DNA of 37,381 nucleotides from CAYMST01 sp964393115 (GTDB lineage Bacteria; Bacteroidota; Bacteroidia; Cytophagales; Cyclobacteriaceae). A program made the translations under genes and the position numbers. Location: the NCBI GenBank assembly GCA_964393115.1, contig CAYMST010000015.1, forward strand, positions 1 to 37,381, read 5' to 3'. Positions 16,627 to 24,401 of this stretch are shown piece by piece; position 1 is the first letter of the stretch; every line of letters starts with the position of its first letter. The notes beneath the pieces are model-generated. The model saw only the letters and a program-made list of their open reading frames with translations, made no database searches and was not told where the DNA came from.

Positions 16627-16833
16627 AATTCGTTTGTTGAAATGTATAGGTGATAGCGCCCAGCGATTATCCTAGTAGACTGCGAAGAACTAATACCGAG
16701 CAGATTTTTTGATTTGACCTCAAAAGTAAAGGATGATGTGAGAAAACTGAAAGGTTTTGTGGTCATTCGGAAAGTGGAAGCCATTTTGCCTCTCCTGATT
16801 CTGCATGATTTCATTAGGATCTGCTGTGTGCGC

Positions 16834-16865
16834 TTTGTTCAATTGAAATCGAAAGTGTACTTTCG
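16834..16865 (+). promoter_or_regulatory. Promoter of the MATE transporter gene
   Basis: TTTG (16834-16837), a 20-base spacer, then TACTTTCG (16858-16865), one mismatch from TAnnTTTG. This is the Bacteroidota arrangement and puts the transcript start about 17 bases before the ATG at 16889. Confidence 0.55.
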
Positions 16866-16888
16866 CGACCCTCTTAATTTTTAGCGAC

Positions 16889-18253
16889 ATGAAAGGCAAA
16901 ATCGAACTAGGTAAAGACTCTATTCGCTCTTTGTTTTTTAAATATTATATCCCAACGATAACAAGCACGTTATCAGTGACTATTCACCAGATAGTAGATG
17001 GTGCTATTCTAGCCCAATACGTAGGAAAGGAGGGTGTGGCGGCAGTTGGTATGTTTGGTCCTATTATTACCGCTTTCATTGCTTTCGGGTTGCCACTGGT
17101 CATCGGTGGTGGTATTCAGATTGGTAAAAGCTTGGGTGCTGGAGACCATAGAAAGGCGCAAGAAGTATTTCAATACACCAGCACGTTAATCATCATTTTC
17201 GGGTCGGTAGTGATTCTACTAACTCCTTTCTTTGCCGGTGCTGTTGTAGCCTTTCTAGTAGGTGAAAATACCACAGCACTTTATAGTGCTACTTATGATT
17301 ATATGTTTTGGGGATTTATGTGGATACCCGTTTTCTTACTTAGGATGATTCTCGGGAATGTAATCAGTCATGACGGTAGTCCAAAAGTTGCTAGAAACGC
17401 TACTTTATATGCAGTGGTGCTGAATGTTATATTGGATATTCTCTTGATCATCGTTTTTCCATTTGGAGTAGAGGGTGCATCTATTGCAACCGGTATTTCT
17501 GTTCTGACCTCTACACTATACCTCTTGGCTTTTATCTATAAAGAACACGGAAATTTGAGACTAAAAGGGTATCGATTTATCGTCAAAATCAAAGAGTGGA
17601 AAGAACTATTGAGTCATGGGGTTCCTTCGTTTGTGTCTGAGATTTCATTTTCGATCGGGTTGTTGTGGATCAATAATAGCTTAATTTCATATGGAGATGA
17701 TGCAGTAGTAGTCTTCGGGATTATTAATTATTTGAGCTTTATCTTTTTACGGCTCTTCACCAGTGCTATGGTCTCCTGCTTGCCGATTATGTCTTTTAAT
17801 ATAGGGGCGAAGTTGCCAGGTAGGGTGCTTGAAACCTTGAAATTTTCATCATTTTTCACATTCGTACTTGGGTTAATTGTTGTGGGACTGGGTTTTTTAG
17901 TGCCAGATTTCTTGATATCGGCATTTTCTGGCTCTGAATCGGAAGTATTTAATGCCAAGGCGGCGGACGCTTTAGGGTTGTTCTTTCTTTTATTTCTAGT
18001 TGCAGGGCCTAATTATATACTAGGTGCTTATTTGCAAAGTATTGGCAAAATGAAAGTCTCTATTTCACTTTACTTGCTCAAAGGGCTTGTTCTGGTTGGA
18101 TTGATATTGATCATCACGTCAGCCTTCGATCATGATGTGAAGTGGATATGGCTTTCGCGCACCATCGCCGAGATCGGGGCATTCATATTCATTGGAGTTT
18201 ATACTGCTTATCAGAGTCAACACTTTTATAGTCATAAAGCTATCCTGAAATGA
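16889..18253 (+). CDS. MATE family efflux transporter
   Basis: 454-aa, 12-helix membrane transporter of the MATE family (PF01554, two repeated halves). The first half begins LFFKYYIPTITSTLSVTIHQIVDGAILAQYVG, followed by VAAVGMFGPI and the loop GAGDHRKAQEVF, all typical. The second half has the matching pattern from about residue 235 (VPSFVSEISFSIGLLW ... MSFNIGAKLPGRVLE). MATE pumps export cationic drugs, dyes or metabolites using Na+ or H+ gradients; the substrate is not predictable. Own promoter at 16834-16865, no operon partner. Confidence 0.92.
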   Translation: MKGKIELGKDSIRSLFFKYYIPTITSTLSVTIHQIVDGAILAQYVGKEGVAAVGMFGPIITAFIAFGLPLVIGGGIQIGKSLGAGDHRKAQEVFQYTSTLIIIFGSVVILLTPFFAGAVVAFLVGENTTALYSATYDYMFWGFMWIPVFLLRMILGNVISHDGSPKVARNATLYAVVLNVILDILLIIVFPFGVEGASIATGISVLTSTLYLLAFIYKEHGNLRLKGYRFIVKIKEWKELLSHGVPSFVSEISFSIGLLWINNSLISYGDDAVVVFGIINYLSFIFLRLFTSAMVSCLPIMSFNIGAKLPGRVLETLKFSSFFTFVLGLIVVGLGFLVPDFLISAFSGSESEVFNAKAADALGLFFLLFLVAGPNYILGAYLQSIGKMKVSISLYLLKGLVLVGLILIITSAFDHDVKWIWLSRTIAEIGAFIFIGVYTAYQSQHFYSHKAILK

Positions 18254-18422
18254 CGGTGGACATCCGGTGTGTTTGTTGGCTGGATAAGAACAGTGCGGAC
18301 TAAATTTATAAGCCCATCGATCCTAGCTGTTCCAAATTACAGGTTTTGATGACGTTGGAGAAAGGATAAAAATTTAAGTCTTGTACAAGGCCAGATGAAA
18401 TTATAGCTCATATTATATGCTT

Positions 18423-19052
18423 TTAATCTGTGTTTGTATAAGAATTTATGAAGTCACTTTTAGACAGTTTTACTTTCTTAATTGACACAGCATCGTAGTA
18501 AGTTATATAGGAACCGGATTCATGAACCTTCCGAATAGGCACTTTTCCATGAGTTAGGTTGGTTACTTGGTTATAGCAGTATGCTATATGTTTAGTGAAT
18601 TTTTTTGGATCGAGACTATGGTTGCGTGACAAAAACAAGGTGTCAGAGCTCCCACTTCTTTTATACACAAATACATCAGTTAATTGGTCATTAATGTTTG
18701 CTGGCTCTAAAAGATAATGATGTGAGATAAGTTCACAATTATCTCGAGAGTAATCTGAAATACTACAAGTCCCACTAATGTGGCTAATGTTGTAATTTTT
18801 ATTCTCGTCACCTCTATAAATATATTCACCAATCAAGGTTTCGTCATTTTTGACTACCCATTTATAGTTATTATCTTTTATGTAATAAACCGCGATGTTC
18901 CCACGAGATTCGGTTAGTCGTTCTAACGAGGTATTGTTGTTTTTTAAAACATAGGATTTTTTATATACAATTATTCCCGAAAAGTTCGCGCACCCACCTG
19001 AGACTGCCATGATGAGAAGTGGTAGAAGTAGTTTGATTGACTTTTGTTTCAT
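18423..19052 (-). CDS. Hypothetical lipoprotein
   Basis: About 209-aa lipoprotein with no recognised family. The signal peptide leads to a lipobox AVSGGC-ANF. The mature part is mixed alpha/beta with many Lys, Asn, Ser and Tyr, and three further Cys in the middle (GTCSIS, DNCEL, AYCYN). Start at ATG 19052 (MKQKSIKLLLPLL); an ATG two codons upstream (19058) is also possible. It is the last gene of a run of five minus-strand accessory genes, 55-61 bp after the NADAR gene depending on the start. Nothing in it suggests a particular function. Confidence 0.65.
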   Translation of the reverse strand: MKQKSIKLLLPLLIMAVSGGCANFSGIIVYKKSYVLKNNNTSLERLTESRGNIAVYYIKDNNYKWVVKNDETLIGEYIYRGDENKNYNISHISGTCSISDYSRDNCELISHHYLLEPANINDQLTDVFVYKRSGSSDTLFLSRNHSLDPKKFTKHIAYCYNQVTNLTHGKVPIRKVHESGSYITYYDAVSIKKVKLSKSDFINSYTNTD

Positions 19053-19113
19053 AATCATTGCCGATAATATAACCCAATTAACTTATGGGTGATAGTGTTT
19101 GTTAGTGACGGTT

Positions 19114-19665
19114 TTACGTCTCTAATACCAATCTTTCCCTGACTTCCATCAAAGCGAAGCCAAGAAGGTTCAACCCTCTCCATTTAGGTGGTACTTTAGC
19201 GAATTGGTGGTCGCCGGGTAATCCTATTCCCCAAATGGCATCAACTGGGCTGGCTTCAACTAAAATCCGCTTTTTGGTTCCTAATAGGAAATCTTTAAGC
19301 GCAGGGTTTTGATCGAATTTATGGAGGTTGCCTTCTATTACAATTTCCGATCTTTTTGTTTCCCAAATGGTCTGATCAAACCCCTTAACTAGTCTTCCCA
19401 GCTTTTTTGCTTCTCCTGGCGATCCAGCTTGATGAATTCTTTTTTCTATAATTTCATCACCGAAAAGTCTGGCTTTTTCAGCCATCATCCAATGTTCTGC
19501 TGTTGGATATTTTTGGTCATGAACTTTGAAGTCCGCATGCCACCATTGGCTAAAACAAGAGCTAGTGACTTCTCCGTTTGGTGATGGACGATGCCCCCAA
19601 AAGAAAAGATATTTTAGTTTCTTCCCAGCGACATGCGCCTTTAAAAGTTCTTCAATGTTTTTCAT
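19114..19665 (-). CDS. NADAR domain protein (YbiA/DUF1768-like N-glycosidase)
   Basis: 183-aa protein of the NADAR family (PF08719, formerly DUF1768). Visible signatures are LFFWGHRPSP (20-29), SCFSQWWHADF, YPTAEHWMMAEKARLFGD (53-70, with the conserved Glu57), AKKLGRLVKGFD, and VDAIWGIGL (141-149) near the C-terminus. YbiA-type members hydrolyse the N-glycosidic bond of early riboflavin-pathway intermediates; other members remove ADP-ribose from guanine and are antitoxins or defence-linked. The neighbours (SUKH, DUF1493) point to the conflict-system context rather than riboflavin synthesis, but that is inference. Confidence 0.88.
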   Translation of the reverse strand: MKNIEELLKAHVAGKKLKYLFFWGHRPSPNGEVTSSCFSQWWHADFKVHDQKYPTAEHWMMAEKARLFGDEIIEKRIHQAGSPGEAKKLGRLVKGFDQTIWETKRSEIVIEGNLHKFDQNPALKDFLLGTKKRILVEASPVDAIWGIGLPGDHQFAKVPPKWRGLNLLGFALMEVRERLVLET

Positions 19666-19765
19666 TTTAGTTGATACACAGTCTTTGACTTCTCTCGTAT
19701 TTAAATGCTATTTGGTTTTCTCCATGACCTTCTCTAAGCTAAATGGGAAAATTGGAGATTTTTCC

Positions 19766-19793
19766 CGGTGCAACTAAAATGCACAAAAGTTTC
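19766..19793. repeat. Shared intergenic motif, copy A
   Basis: 28-bp segment, 24 of 28 bases identical to copy B (20550-20577), in the same orientation; core CTAAAATGCA. It contains a small perfect stem GTGCA-ACTAAAA-TGCAC and lies next to the hairpin GGGAAAA ... TTTTCCC (about 19745-19765). It is about 100 bp upstream of the NADAR start on the minus strand. Confidence 0.5.
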
Positions 19794-19838
19794 GGTCTGC
19801 GCGGAACCGTCATAGGAAATAGATCTTGTTATCATTTT

Positions 19839-20420
19839 TTAATCTTGATGGTATGATTTTGGAATCCATTGCTTATCTGTCTTTCCATCCGAAAATCTTG
19901 AATAACAACCAAGTTCTTCTAGCATTTGAGCTGGGTTTGTTGCCAAATTGTCCAGAAATGAATTTAAGGTTATTCCTAGGTTAACTTCTTCCCATTCATC
20001 ATGATCGGAATAAAATATTTGACCGTTATAAATAATGAAATAGTTCCCAGACCCTGATACTTGGCCAAAAGCAACTCCATTTTGTTGAAATTCGTACATT
20101 TCGTCTGCTTCCAAACCTTCAAGCCAACTTTTCCATTCCTTATTAGCCGTTTCCAACTCATGAATAGGAAAAAACTCCAGACTTGCTTCTTCTTTTTGAC
20201 AGTACAATTTCAATCCATTATGCTTGGTATAGAAATCGATGAGTTCGTTATTGTTAAGTTGAAGGTTAGATTTTAGTAATTCAAGATCTTTTTCTGTTGC
20301 CCCATGGTTAATAATATTTTTGACCGTAACAAGCAATTCTTCATTCTCTTCTTTATTGCCAGCGGCAAAACACTTAAATGTCGGGTGATCGTTATTAATG
20401 TGCTCTGTGAATTTTGTCAT
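19839..20420 (-). CDS. SMI1/KNR4 (SUKH) family protein
   Basis: 193-aa cytoplasmic protein of the SUKH superfamily. Helical start GATEKDLELLKSNLQLNNNELIDFYTKHNGLKLY matches the typical beginning with an invariant NG; FFPIHEL, VAFGQVSGSGNYFIIY and YSDHDEWEEV follow, then the C-terminal helix SFLDNLATNPAQM. In bacteria many SUKH proteins are immunity proteins against polymorphic toxins. No toxin gene is in the window, so this would be an orphan immunity gene or have another role. The frame is open to 20528, but the ATG at 20420 (MTKFTEHIN) is chosen because the upstream residues look random and would cover the hairpin at 20485-20508. Confidence 0.8.
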   Translation of the reverse strand: MTKFTEHINNDHPTFKCFAAGNKEENEELLVTVKNIINHGATEKDLELLKSNLQLNNNELIDFYTKHNGLKLYCQKEEASLEFFPIHELETANKEWKSWLEGLEADEMYEFQQNGVAFGQVSGSGNYFIIYNGQIFYSDHDEWEEVNLGITLNSFLDNLATNPAQMLEELGCYSRFSDGKTDKQWIPKSYHQD

Positions 20421-20484
20421 AATAAATGATACCGACTCTATATGAATCGTGTGTTTTGGTGAAGTTAATGTTTCGTCTACTAAA

Positions 20485-20508
20485 TAGCCATTTCTGCGAA
20501 ATGGGCTA
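20485..20508. other. Hairpin with one bulged base upstream of the SUKH gene
   Basis: TAGCCATTTC (20485-20494), loop TGC, GAAATGGGCTA (20498-20508): ten base pairs with one extra G. A second hairpin GCCAATTC-ACG-GAATTGGC lies at 20532-20550. Both are in the roughly 205-bp gap between the SUKH gene and the small ORF at 20627. They may terminate the 20627-21321 transcript or form leader structure. Confidence 0.45.
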
Positions 20509-20531
20509 CTACTTTTTTCTTTTCTCAATAG

Positions 20532-20550
20532 GCCAATTCACGGAATTGGC
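20532..20550. terminator. Hairpin GCCAATTC-ACG-GAATTGGC
   Basis: Perfect 8-bp stem with 3-base loop, about 77 bases after the stop of the small ORF at 20627 on the minus strand. It directly abuts motif copy B. On the minus strand it is followed by CTATTGAGAAAA, with no T-tract, so terminator function is uncertain. Confidence 0.35.
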
Positions 20551-20577
20551 GGTGCTTCTAAAATGCAGAAAACTTTC
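20550..20577. repeat. Shared intergenic motif, copy B
   Basis: 28-bp segment matching copy A (19766-19793) at 24 of 28 bases. Here the small stem is TTCT-AAAATGC-AGAA. It is about 130 bp upstream of the SUKH start on the minus strand and adjoins an 8-bp hairpin. Copies A and B occupy the two longer gaps of the accessory gene block. Confidence 0.5.
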
Positions 20578-20626
20578 TTTAGCAATGTCTAAGCATGATT
20601 TCATCACAGCATGTTGTGTTTCTTTT

Positions 20627-20884
20627 TTACTTCGACAAGTCAGACTTTAGAATCCATAAAGAGTTTGGTATTTGGTTGTGACATTCAAGACCAAGGCTTT
20701 CTATATTAGTATCAAATTGAATCAAGACTCTATCCCTGTTCGGGAGTTGGAACTCATTGGCTAACCCAACCACTTTGGCAGTTCTTCCGATTAATTTCCA
20801 GTAGTTTTCATTTGCTGGGGTATTATCTAACGGTTCATTTGTTCCATTAAATGATTTTAGTTTATATAAGGCTCCTTTCTGCAT
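20627..20884 (-). CDS. Small hypothetical protein
   Basis: 85-aa soluble protein of no family I can name. It has the beta-rich pattern YKLKSFNGTNEPLDN, then YWKLIGRTAKVVGLANEF, RVLIQFDTNIESLGLECHNQI and LWILKSDL, which reads like a small beta-barrel. It starts 14 bases after the DUF1493 stop, so the two form an operon. The coherent hydrophobic pattern and tight spacing support a real gene. Confidence 0.65.
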   Translation of the reverse strand: MQKGALYKLKSFNGTNEPLDNTPANENYWKLIGRTAKVVGLANEFQLPNRDRVLIQFDTNIESLGLECHNQIPNSLWILKSDLSK

Positions 20885-20898
20885 AGTAATTGGGATGT

Positions 20899-21321
20899 TT
20901 ACTTTATAAATTGAAGAAGCACTACAATACCTATAATTACAATAACTAATCCGAAGAATACTAGTTTTCCGATTAGTAAATCTGTTCGTTTTTCAGGCAA
21001 TGAATGTTCAGGATATTCAATTAGCCATCTTTTAGCTTTAGCAGCTTCATAAAGAACTTTTGGAGTTACAGGAATCCTATTTACACGTTCATATGGTGGT
21101 TTGAAAAAAAGTCCGCCAAAATTTAGCCCTTCCTCGTCTGAATGAAAATACCATAAATATTCAGCCATATCTATCTTATACTTTTTAGAAAGAAGTTCCA
21201 TTAGTTCATGAAAATCGTCACCAACCACACCGTGCTTTTCAAATATATCATATTCATGTTCTAGATTCTTAAGACCGAGATCCGATTTTAAATTGGCTAC
21301 AAATTCATTTAAACTTTCCAT
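20899..21321 (-). CDS. DUF1493-like protein with C-terminal membrane helix
   Basis: 140-aa protein. The N-terminal part resembles DUF1493 (PF07377): IFEKHGVVGDDFHELMELLSK, KYKIDMAEYLWYFHSDEEG. Near the C-terminus is a single membrane segment (KLVFFGLVIVIIGIVVLLQFI), so it is tail-anchored with the domain in the cytoplasm. The frame is open to 21378, but the ATG at 21321 (MESLNEFVANL) begins the conserved helix. DUF1493 has no established function. It is first in an operon with the small ORF at 20627 and part of the accessory block. Confidence 0.7.
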   Translation of the reverse strand: MESLNEFVANLKSDLGLKNLEHEYDIFEKHGVVGDDFHELMELLSKKYKIDMAEYLWYFHSDEEGLNFGGLFFKPPYERVNRIPVTPKVLYEAAKAKRWLIEYPEHSLPEKRTDLLIGKLVFFGLVIVIIGIVVLLQFIK

Positions 21322-21428
21322 TCCAAATATGAAACACAACATTATAAAAACGCAATTGCGTTTTTTACCATTATCCAATCTAACCGATAAAACACAATAA
21401 ATCTAAAGATGACTAGACACAAAGCACT

Positions 21429-22025
21429 TTAGTCCCCCGTCAGGAAGTCTCGAAACTCCTCCGTGTCGTAGTTGGTAGCACCAGAGTACTTACCTATTAT
21501 TTGTCCATTTGGTGAAATAATATAGGTGGTTGGGATCGAGCGAGAGTATAGCTGTGATGGTACTTTGCTCGCCAGTTGATACACTGGGAATGTATACCCT
21601 TTTTTCTGCATAAACCGCTTAGCGATGCCCATGTTATCATCAGAGGAAAGCATGACAAAAGCCACCTGGTCACCGGTCTTTTCATAAAGAGATTGGATAC
21701 TGGGCATCTCGGCGACGCACGGCGGACACCAAGTCGCCCAAAAGTTGATAAAAACTGTTTTTCCCCGAAACGACTCAAAAGACACCAGATCTCCATTAAT
21801 ATTCACAAGCTGAAAATCGTATGAATTAAGCTTTAGGTTTTTGTCGACTACATTTTCAACAGAAGGGTTAGTTAAGCCGGTGAGCATTATGGCCCTGTTT
21901 AGCAGGACACTAAGATCTTTGTTGAGTCCGGTACCAAAAAGAATGGCTAAAAAACCTATCATCAATGCCCATTCTATTAATTGCCTTTTCGTATTTTTGG
22001 TGGCCTTTTTTCCATTTACTCCCAT
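21429..22025 (-). CDS. TlpA-like membrane-anchored thioredoxin-domain protein
   Basis: 198-aa TlpA/ResA-like protein. A single N-terminal membrane segment (IEWALMIGFLAILFGTGL, about 17-34) anchors a periplasmic thioredoxin fold with FINFWATWCPPCVAEMP (active-site Cys100 and Cys103) and a cis-Pro loop SIPTTYII (Pro165). Such proteins reduce disulfides in the periplasm, for example for cytochrome c maturation; the c-type peroxidase at 25-1314 would need such a step, though the link is speculative. The ATG at 22025 faces the tex gene divergently, with about 85 bp between them. Confidence 0.88.
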   Translation of the reverse strand: MGVNGKKATKNTKRQLIEWALMIGFLAILFGTGLNKDLSVLLNRAIMLTGLTNPSVENVVDKNLKLNSYDFQLVNINGDLVSFESFRGKTVFINFWATWCPPCVAEMPSIQSLYEKTGDQVAFVMLSSDDNMGIAKRFMQKKGYTFPVYQLASKVPSQLYSRSIPTTYIISPNGQIIGKYSGATNYDTEEFRDFLTGD

Positions 22026-22110
22026 ATAGCAGATACTTTGATCAGTTATGTGAGGGTAAAGCTAAGGAAACGGAAAAAAGTTCCATTAATAAGAATAGAA
22101 ATCAATCCTT

Positions 22111-24351
22111 ATGAGCCAAGTGCATTTCAGCAAGATTGCTGAGGAACTAAACGTAAAACCAAATCAGGTCGCCGCAGTAGTAGAGCTATTGGATGAAGGA
22201 GCCACAGTGCCGTTCATTGCTCGATACCGAAAGGAGAAAACCGGAAGCTTAGACGATTTGGCAGTAGCATCAGTTCGAGACCGTATCGGTCAGCTTCGAG
22301 ATCTTGATAAGCGTCGAGAGGCTATTTTGAAATCTATAGAAGAGCAAGGTAAGCTCACGGATGCGCTAAAAGATAAAATTAATGCTGCTGAGACCATGAC
22401 AGCATTGGAGGATCTTTACCTTCCTTACAAGCCAAAGCGTAAGACCAAGGCGAGTATTGCCAGAGAAAAAGGATTGGAGCCGCTTTCGGAAATACTTTTT
22501 GGACAAGATAATCAAGATCCAGAGGTAGTTGCGCAGCAGTATGTGGATCAGGAAAAGGGAGTGGAAAGCATAGAAGAGGCCTTACAAGGGGCTCGAGATA
22601 TCATTGCTGAGCGTATCAATGAAGACCAGGAAATCCGTACAAATATTCGTGAGCTTTTTTGGACTGACGGCGTAGTTCGCTCGCAGGTGATTAAAGGCAA
22701 AGAACAAGAAGCGCAGAAATATAAAGACTACTTCGAATTTGAAGAGAAGATCTCTAAAATACCATCGCACCGTTTGCTGGCGATTAGAAGAGGGGAGAAA
22801 GAATTGTTTCTGATGGTGGATATTTTCCCTGATGAAGAGTCGGCGATGTATCAAATCGAAAAAGCCGTGTTAACAGCGGATACAGCTTCTTCACAGCATG
22901 TTAAAACTGCCGCAAAAGATGCATACAAGAGGTTGTTAAAGCCATCGATGGAGACTGAGACCAGGATGCGTTCGAAGCTAGGAGCGGATGAGGAAGCCAT
23001 AAAAGTATTTGCCGAAAACTTACAGCAGCTATTGTTAGCAGCTCCACTAGGACAAAAGAAGGTGATGGGTATTGACCCCGGTTTTAGGACCGGCTGTAAA
23101 GTCGTTTGTTTGGACCAGCAAGGTAAGTTGTTGGACTTTGAAGCGATATTCCCCAACCCACCACAAAAGGACACGAGGACTGCAGAGGCAACCGTTAAAT
23201 TTTTAATTGAAAAGCACGGCATTGAAGCCATTGCTATCGGTAATGGGACGGCGAGTCGTGAAACCGAAACGTTTATTAAGTCCATTGGCTTAGATAAGAA
23301 CATTGCCATCGTGGTCGTGAGTGAAGCAGGTGCTTCCGTTTACTCTGCCAGTGAAGTGGCTAGAAACGAGTTTCCTGATCAGGACGTGACGGTGAGAGGA
23401 GCAGTCTCCATTGGCCGACGAATGATGGATCCATTAGCGGAGCTAGTGAAAATCGATCCAAAATCAATAGGAGTGGGGCAGTACCAACATGATGTGGACC
23501 AATCATCGTTGAAGAAAACACTTGACGACGTAGTGGTCAACTGTGTGAATAAGGTAGGAGTAGAGCTCAACACGGCGAGTAAGGAGTTATTAACCTATGT
23601 TTCTGGCTTAGGACCTCAGCTAGCACAGAATATCGTAAACTATCGAAATGAAAATGGACCTTTTAAGAGTAGAAAAGCTTTAAAAAAGGTGCCAAGACTA
23701 GGAGAGAAGGCCTTCGAGCAAGCAGCTGGATTCCTTCGTATTCTAAATGGAGAAGAGTCTCTTGACCAAAGTGCCGTTCACCCAGAGCGATATGGAGTAG
23801 TAGAGCAAATGGCTAAAGACTTAAGCTGTTCGATAACCGATTTAATGTCCAGTGCGGAGATACGCAAGAAGATTATCCTTAAAAATTATATTACCGAAGA
23901 AGTTGGACTTCCAACTTTGAATGATATCATCTCTGAGCTGGATAAGCCAGGAAGAGACCCAAGGGAAAAGTTTGAGCTATTCTCCTTTGCAGACGGTATT
24001 CACGAAGTATCAGACTTACGGGTAGGCATGACCTTACCGGGTATAGTCACAAACATTACCAAGTTCGGAGCATTCGTAGATGTAGGGGTACATCAGGATG
24101 GGTTGGTGCATGTGAGTGAAATGGCCAACAAGTTTATTTCTGATCCTACTGAAGTGGTCAAGCTTCAGCAAAAAGTGCAAGTGAGGGTTTTGGAAGTGGA
24201 CGTGAACCGTAAAAGGATTTCGCTATCCATGCGTGATGAACAGAAAAGCCAACCGGCACCAAGGAAGAAATCACCGAAAAGAAATCAAAGTAACCAAAAG
24301 GACGATTTTCAGTCTAAGTTGGCGATGCTAAAAGGTAAATTCGGTGGATAG
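22111..24351 (+). CDS. tex: Tex family transcription accessory protein, S1 RNA-binding
   Basis: 746-aa Tex/YhgF protein. Order of parts: the N-terminal helical Tex domain (VPFIARYRKEKTGSLDD near residues 33-50), a YqgF/RuvX-like RNase H fold starting MGIDPGFRTGCK (319-330, Asp322), helix-hairpin-helix motifs (LGPQLAQNIVNYR, LKKVPRLGEKAFEQAAGFLRI), and an S1 domain at about 637-708 (LPGIVTNITKFGAFVDVGVH, LVHVSEMA). A basic tail follows. Tex binds nucleic acids and acts in transcription/translation-linked RNA handling; many homologues affect toxin or stress gene expression. Full length for the family. Confidence 0.96.
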   Translation: MSQVHFSKIAEELNVKPNQVAAVVELLDEGATVPFIARYRKEKTGSLDDLAVASVRDRIGQLRDLDKRREAILKSIEEQGKLTDALKDKINAAETMTALEDLYLPYKPKRKTKASIAREKGLEPLSEILFGQDNQDPEVVAQQYVDQEKGVESIEEALQGARDIIAERINEDQEIRTNIRELFWTDGVVRSQVIKGKEQEAQKYKDYFEFEEKISKIPSHRLLAIRRGEKELFLMVDIFPDEESAMYQIEKAVLTADTASSQHVKTAAKDAYKRLLKPSMETETRMRSKLGADEEAIKVFAENLQQLLLAAPLGQKKVMGIDPGFRTGCKVVCLDQQGKLLDFEAIFPNPPQKDTRTAEATVKFLIEKHGIEAIAIGNGTASRETETFIKSIGLDKNIAIVVVSEAGASVYSASEVARNEFPDQDVTVRGAVSIGRRMMDPLAELVKIDPKSIGVGQYQHDVDQSSLKKTLDDVVVNCVNKVGVELNTASKELLTYVSGLGPQLAQNIVNYRNENGPFKSRKALKKVPRLGEKAFEQAAGFLRILNGEESLDQSAVHPERYGVVEQMAKDLSCSITDLMSSAEIRKKIILKNYITEEVGLPTLNDIISELDKPGRDPREKFELFSFADGIHEVSDLRVGMTLPGIVTNITKFGAFVDVGVHQDGLVHVSEMANKFISDPTEVVKLQQKVQVRVLEVDVNRKRISLSMRDEQKSQPAPRKKSPKRNQSNQKDDFQSKLAMLKGKFGG

Positions 24352-24401
24352 TTAGTCATTAGATTTGTAGCCTTTATCAAAAGGATGGCAAGGTTCACCT
24401 C

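Noticed and set aside
16587..16814. 75-codon frame overlapping the iminopeptidase start
   Set aside because: No motif and overlaps the conserved hydrolase N-terminus in another frame.
18423..21321. Integron cassette array
   Set aside because: Same-strand small genes with hairpins between them suggested it, but no integrase is present and the gap sequences lack the paired RYYYAAC/GTTRRRY boxes of attC sites.
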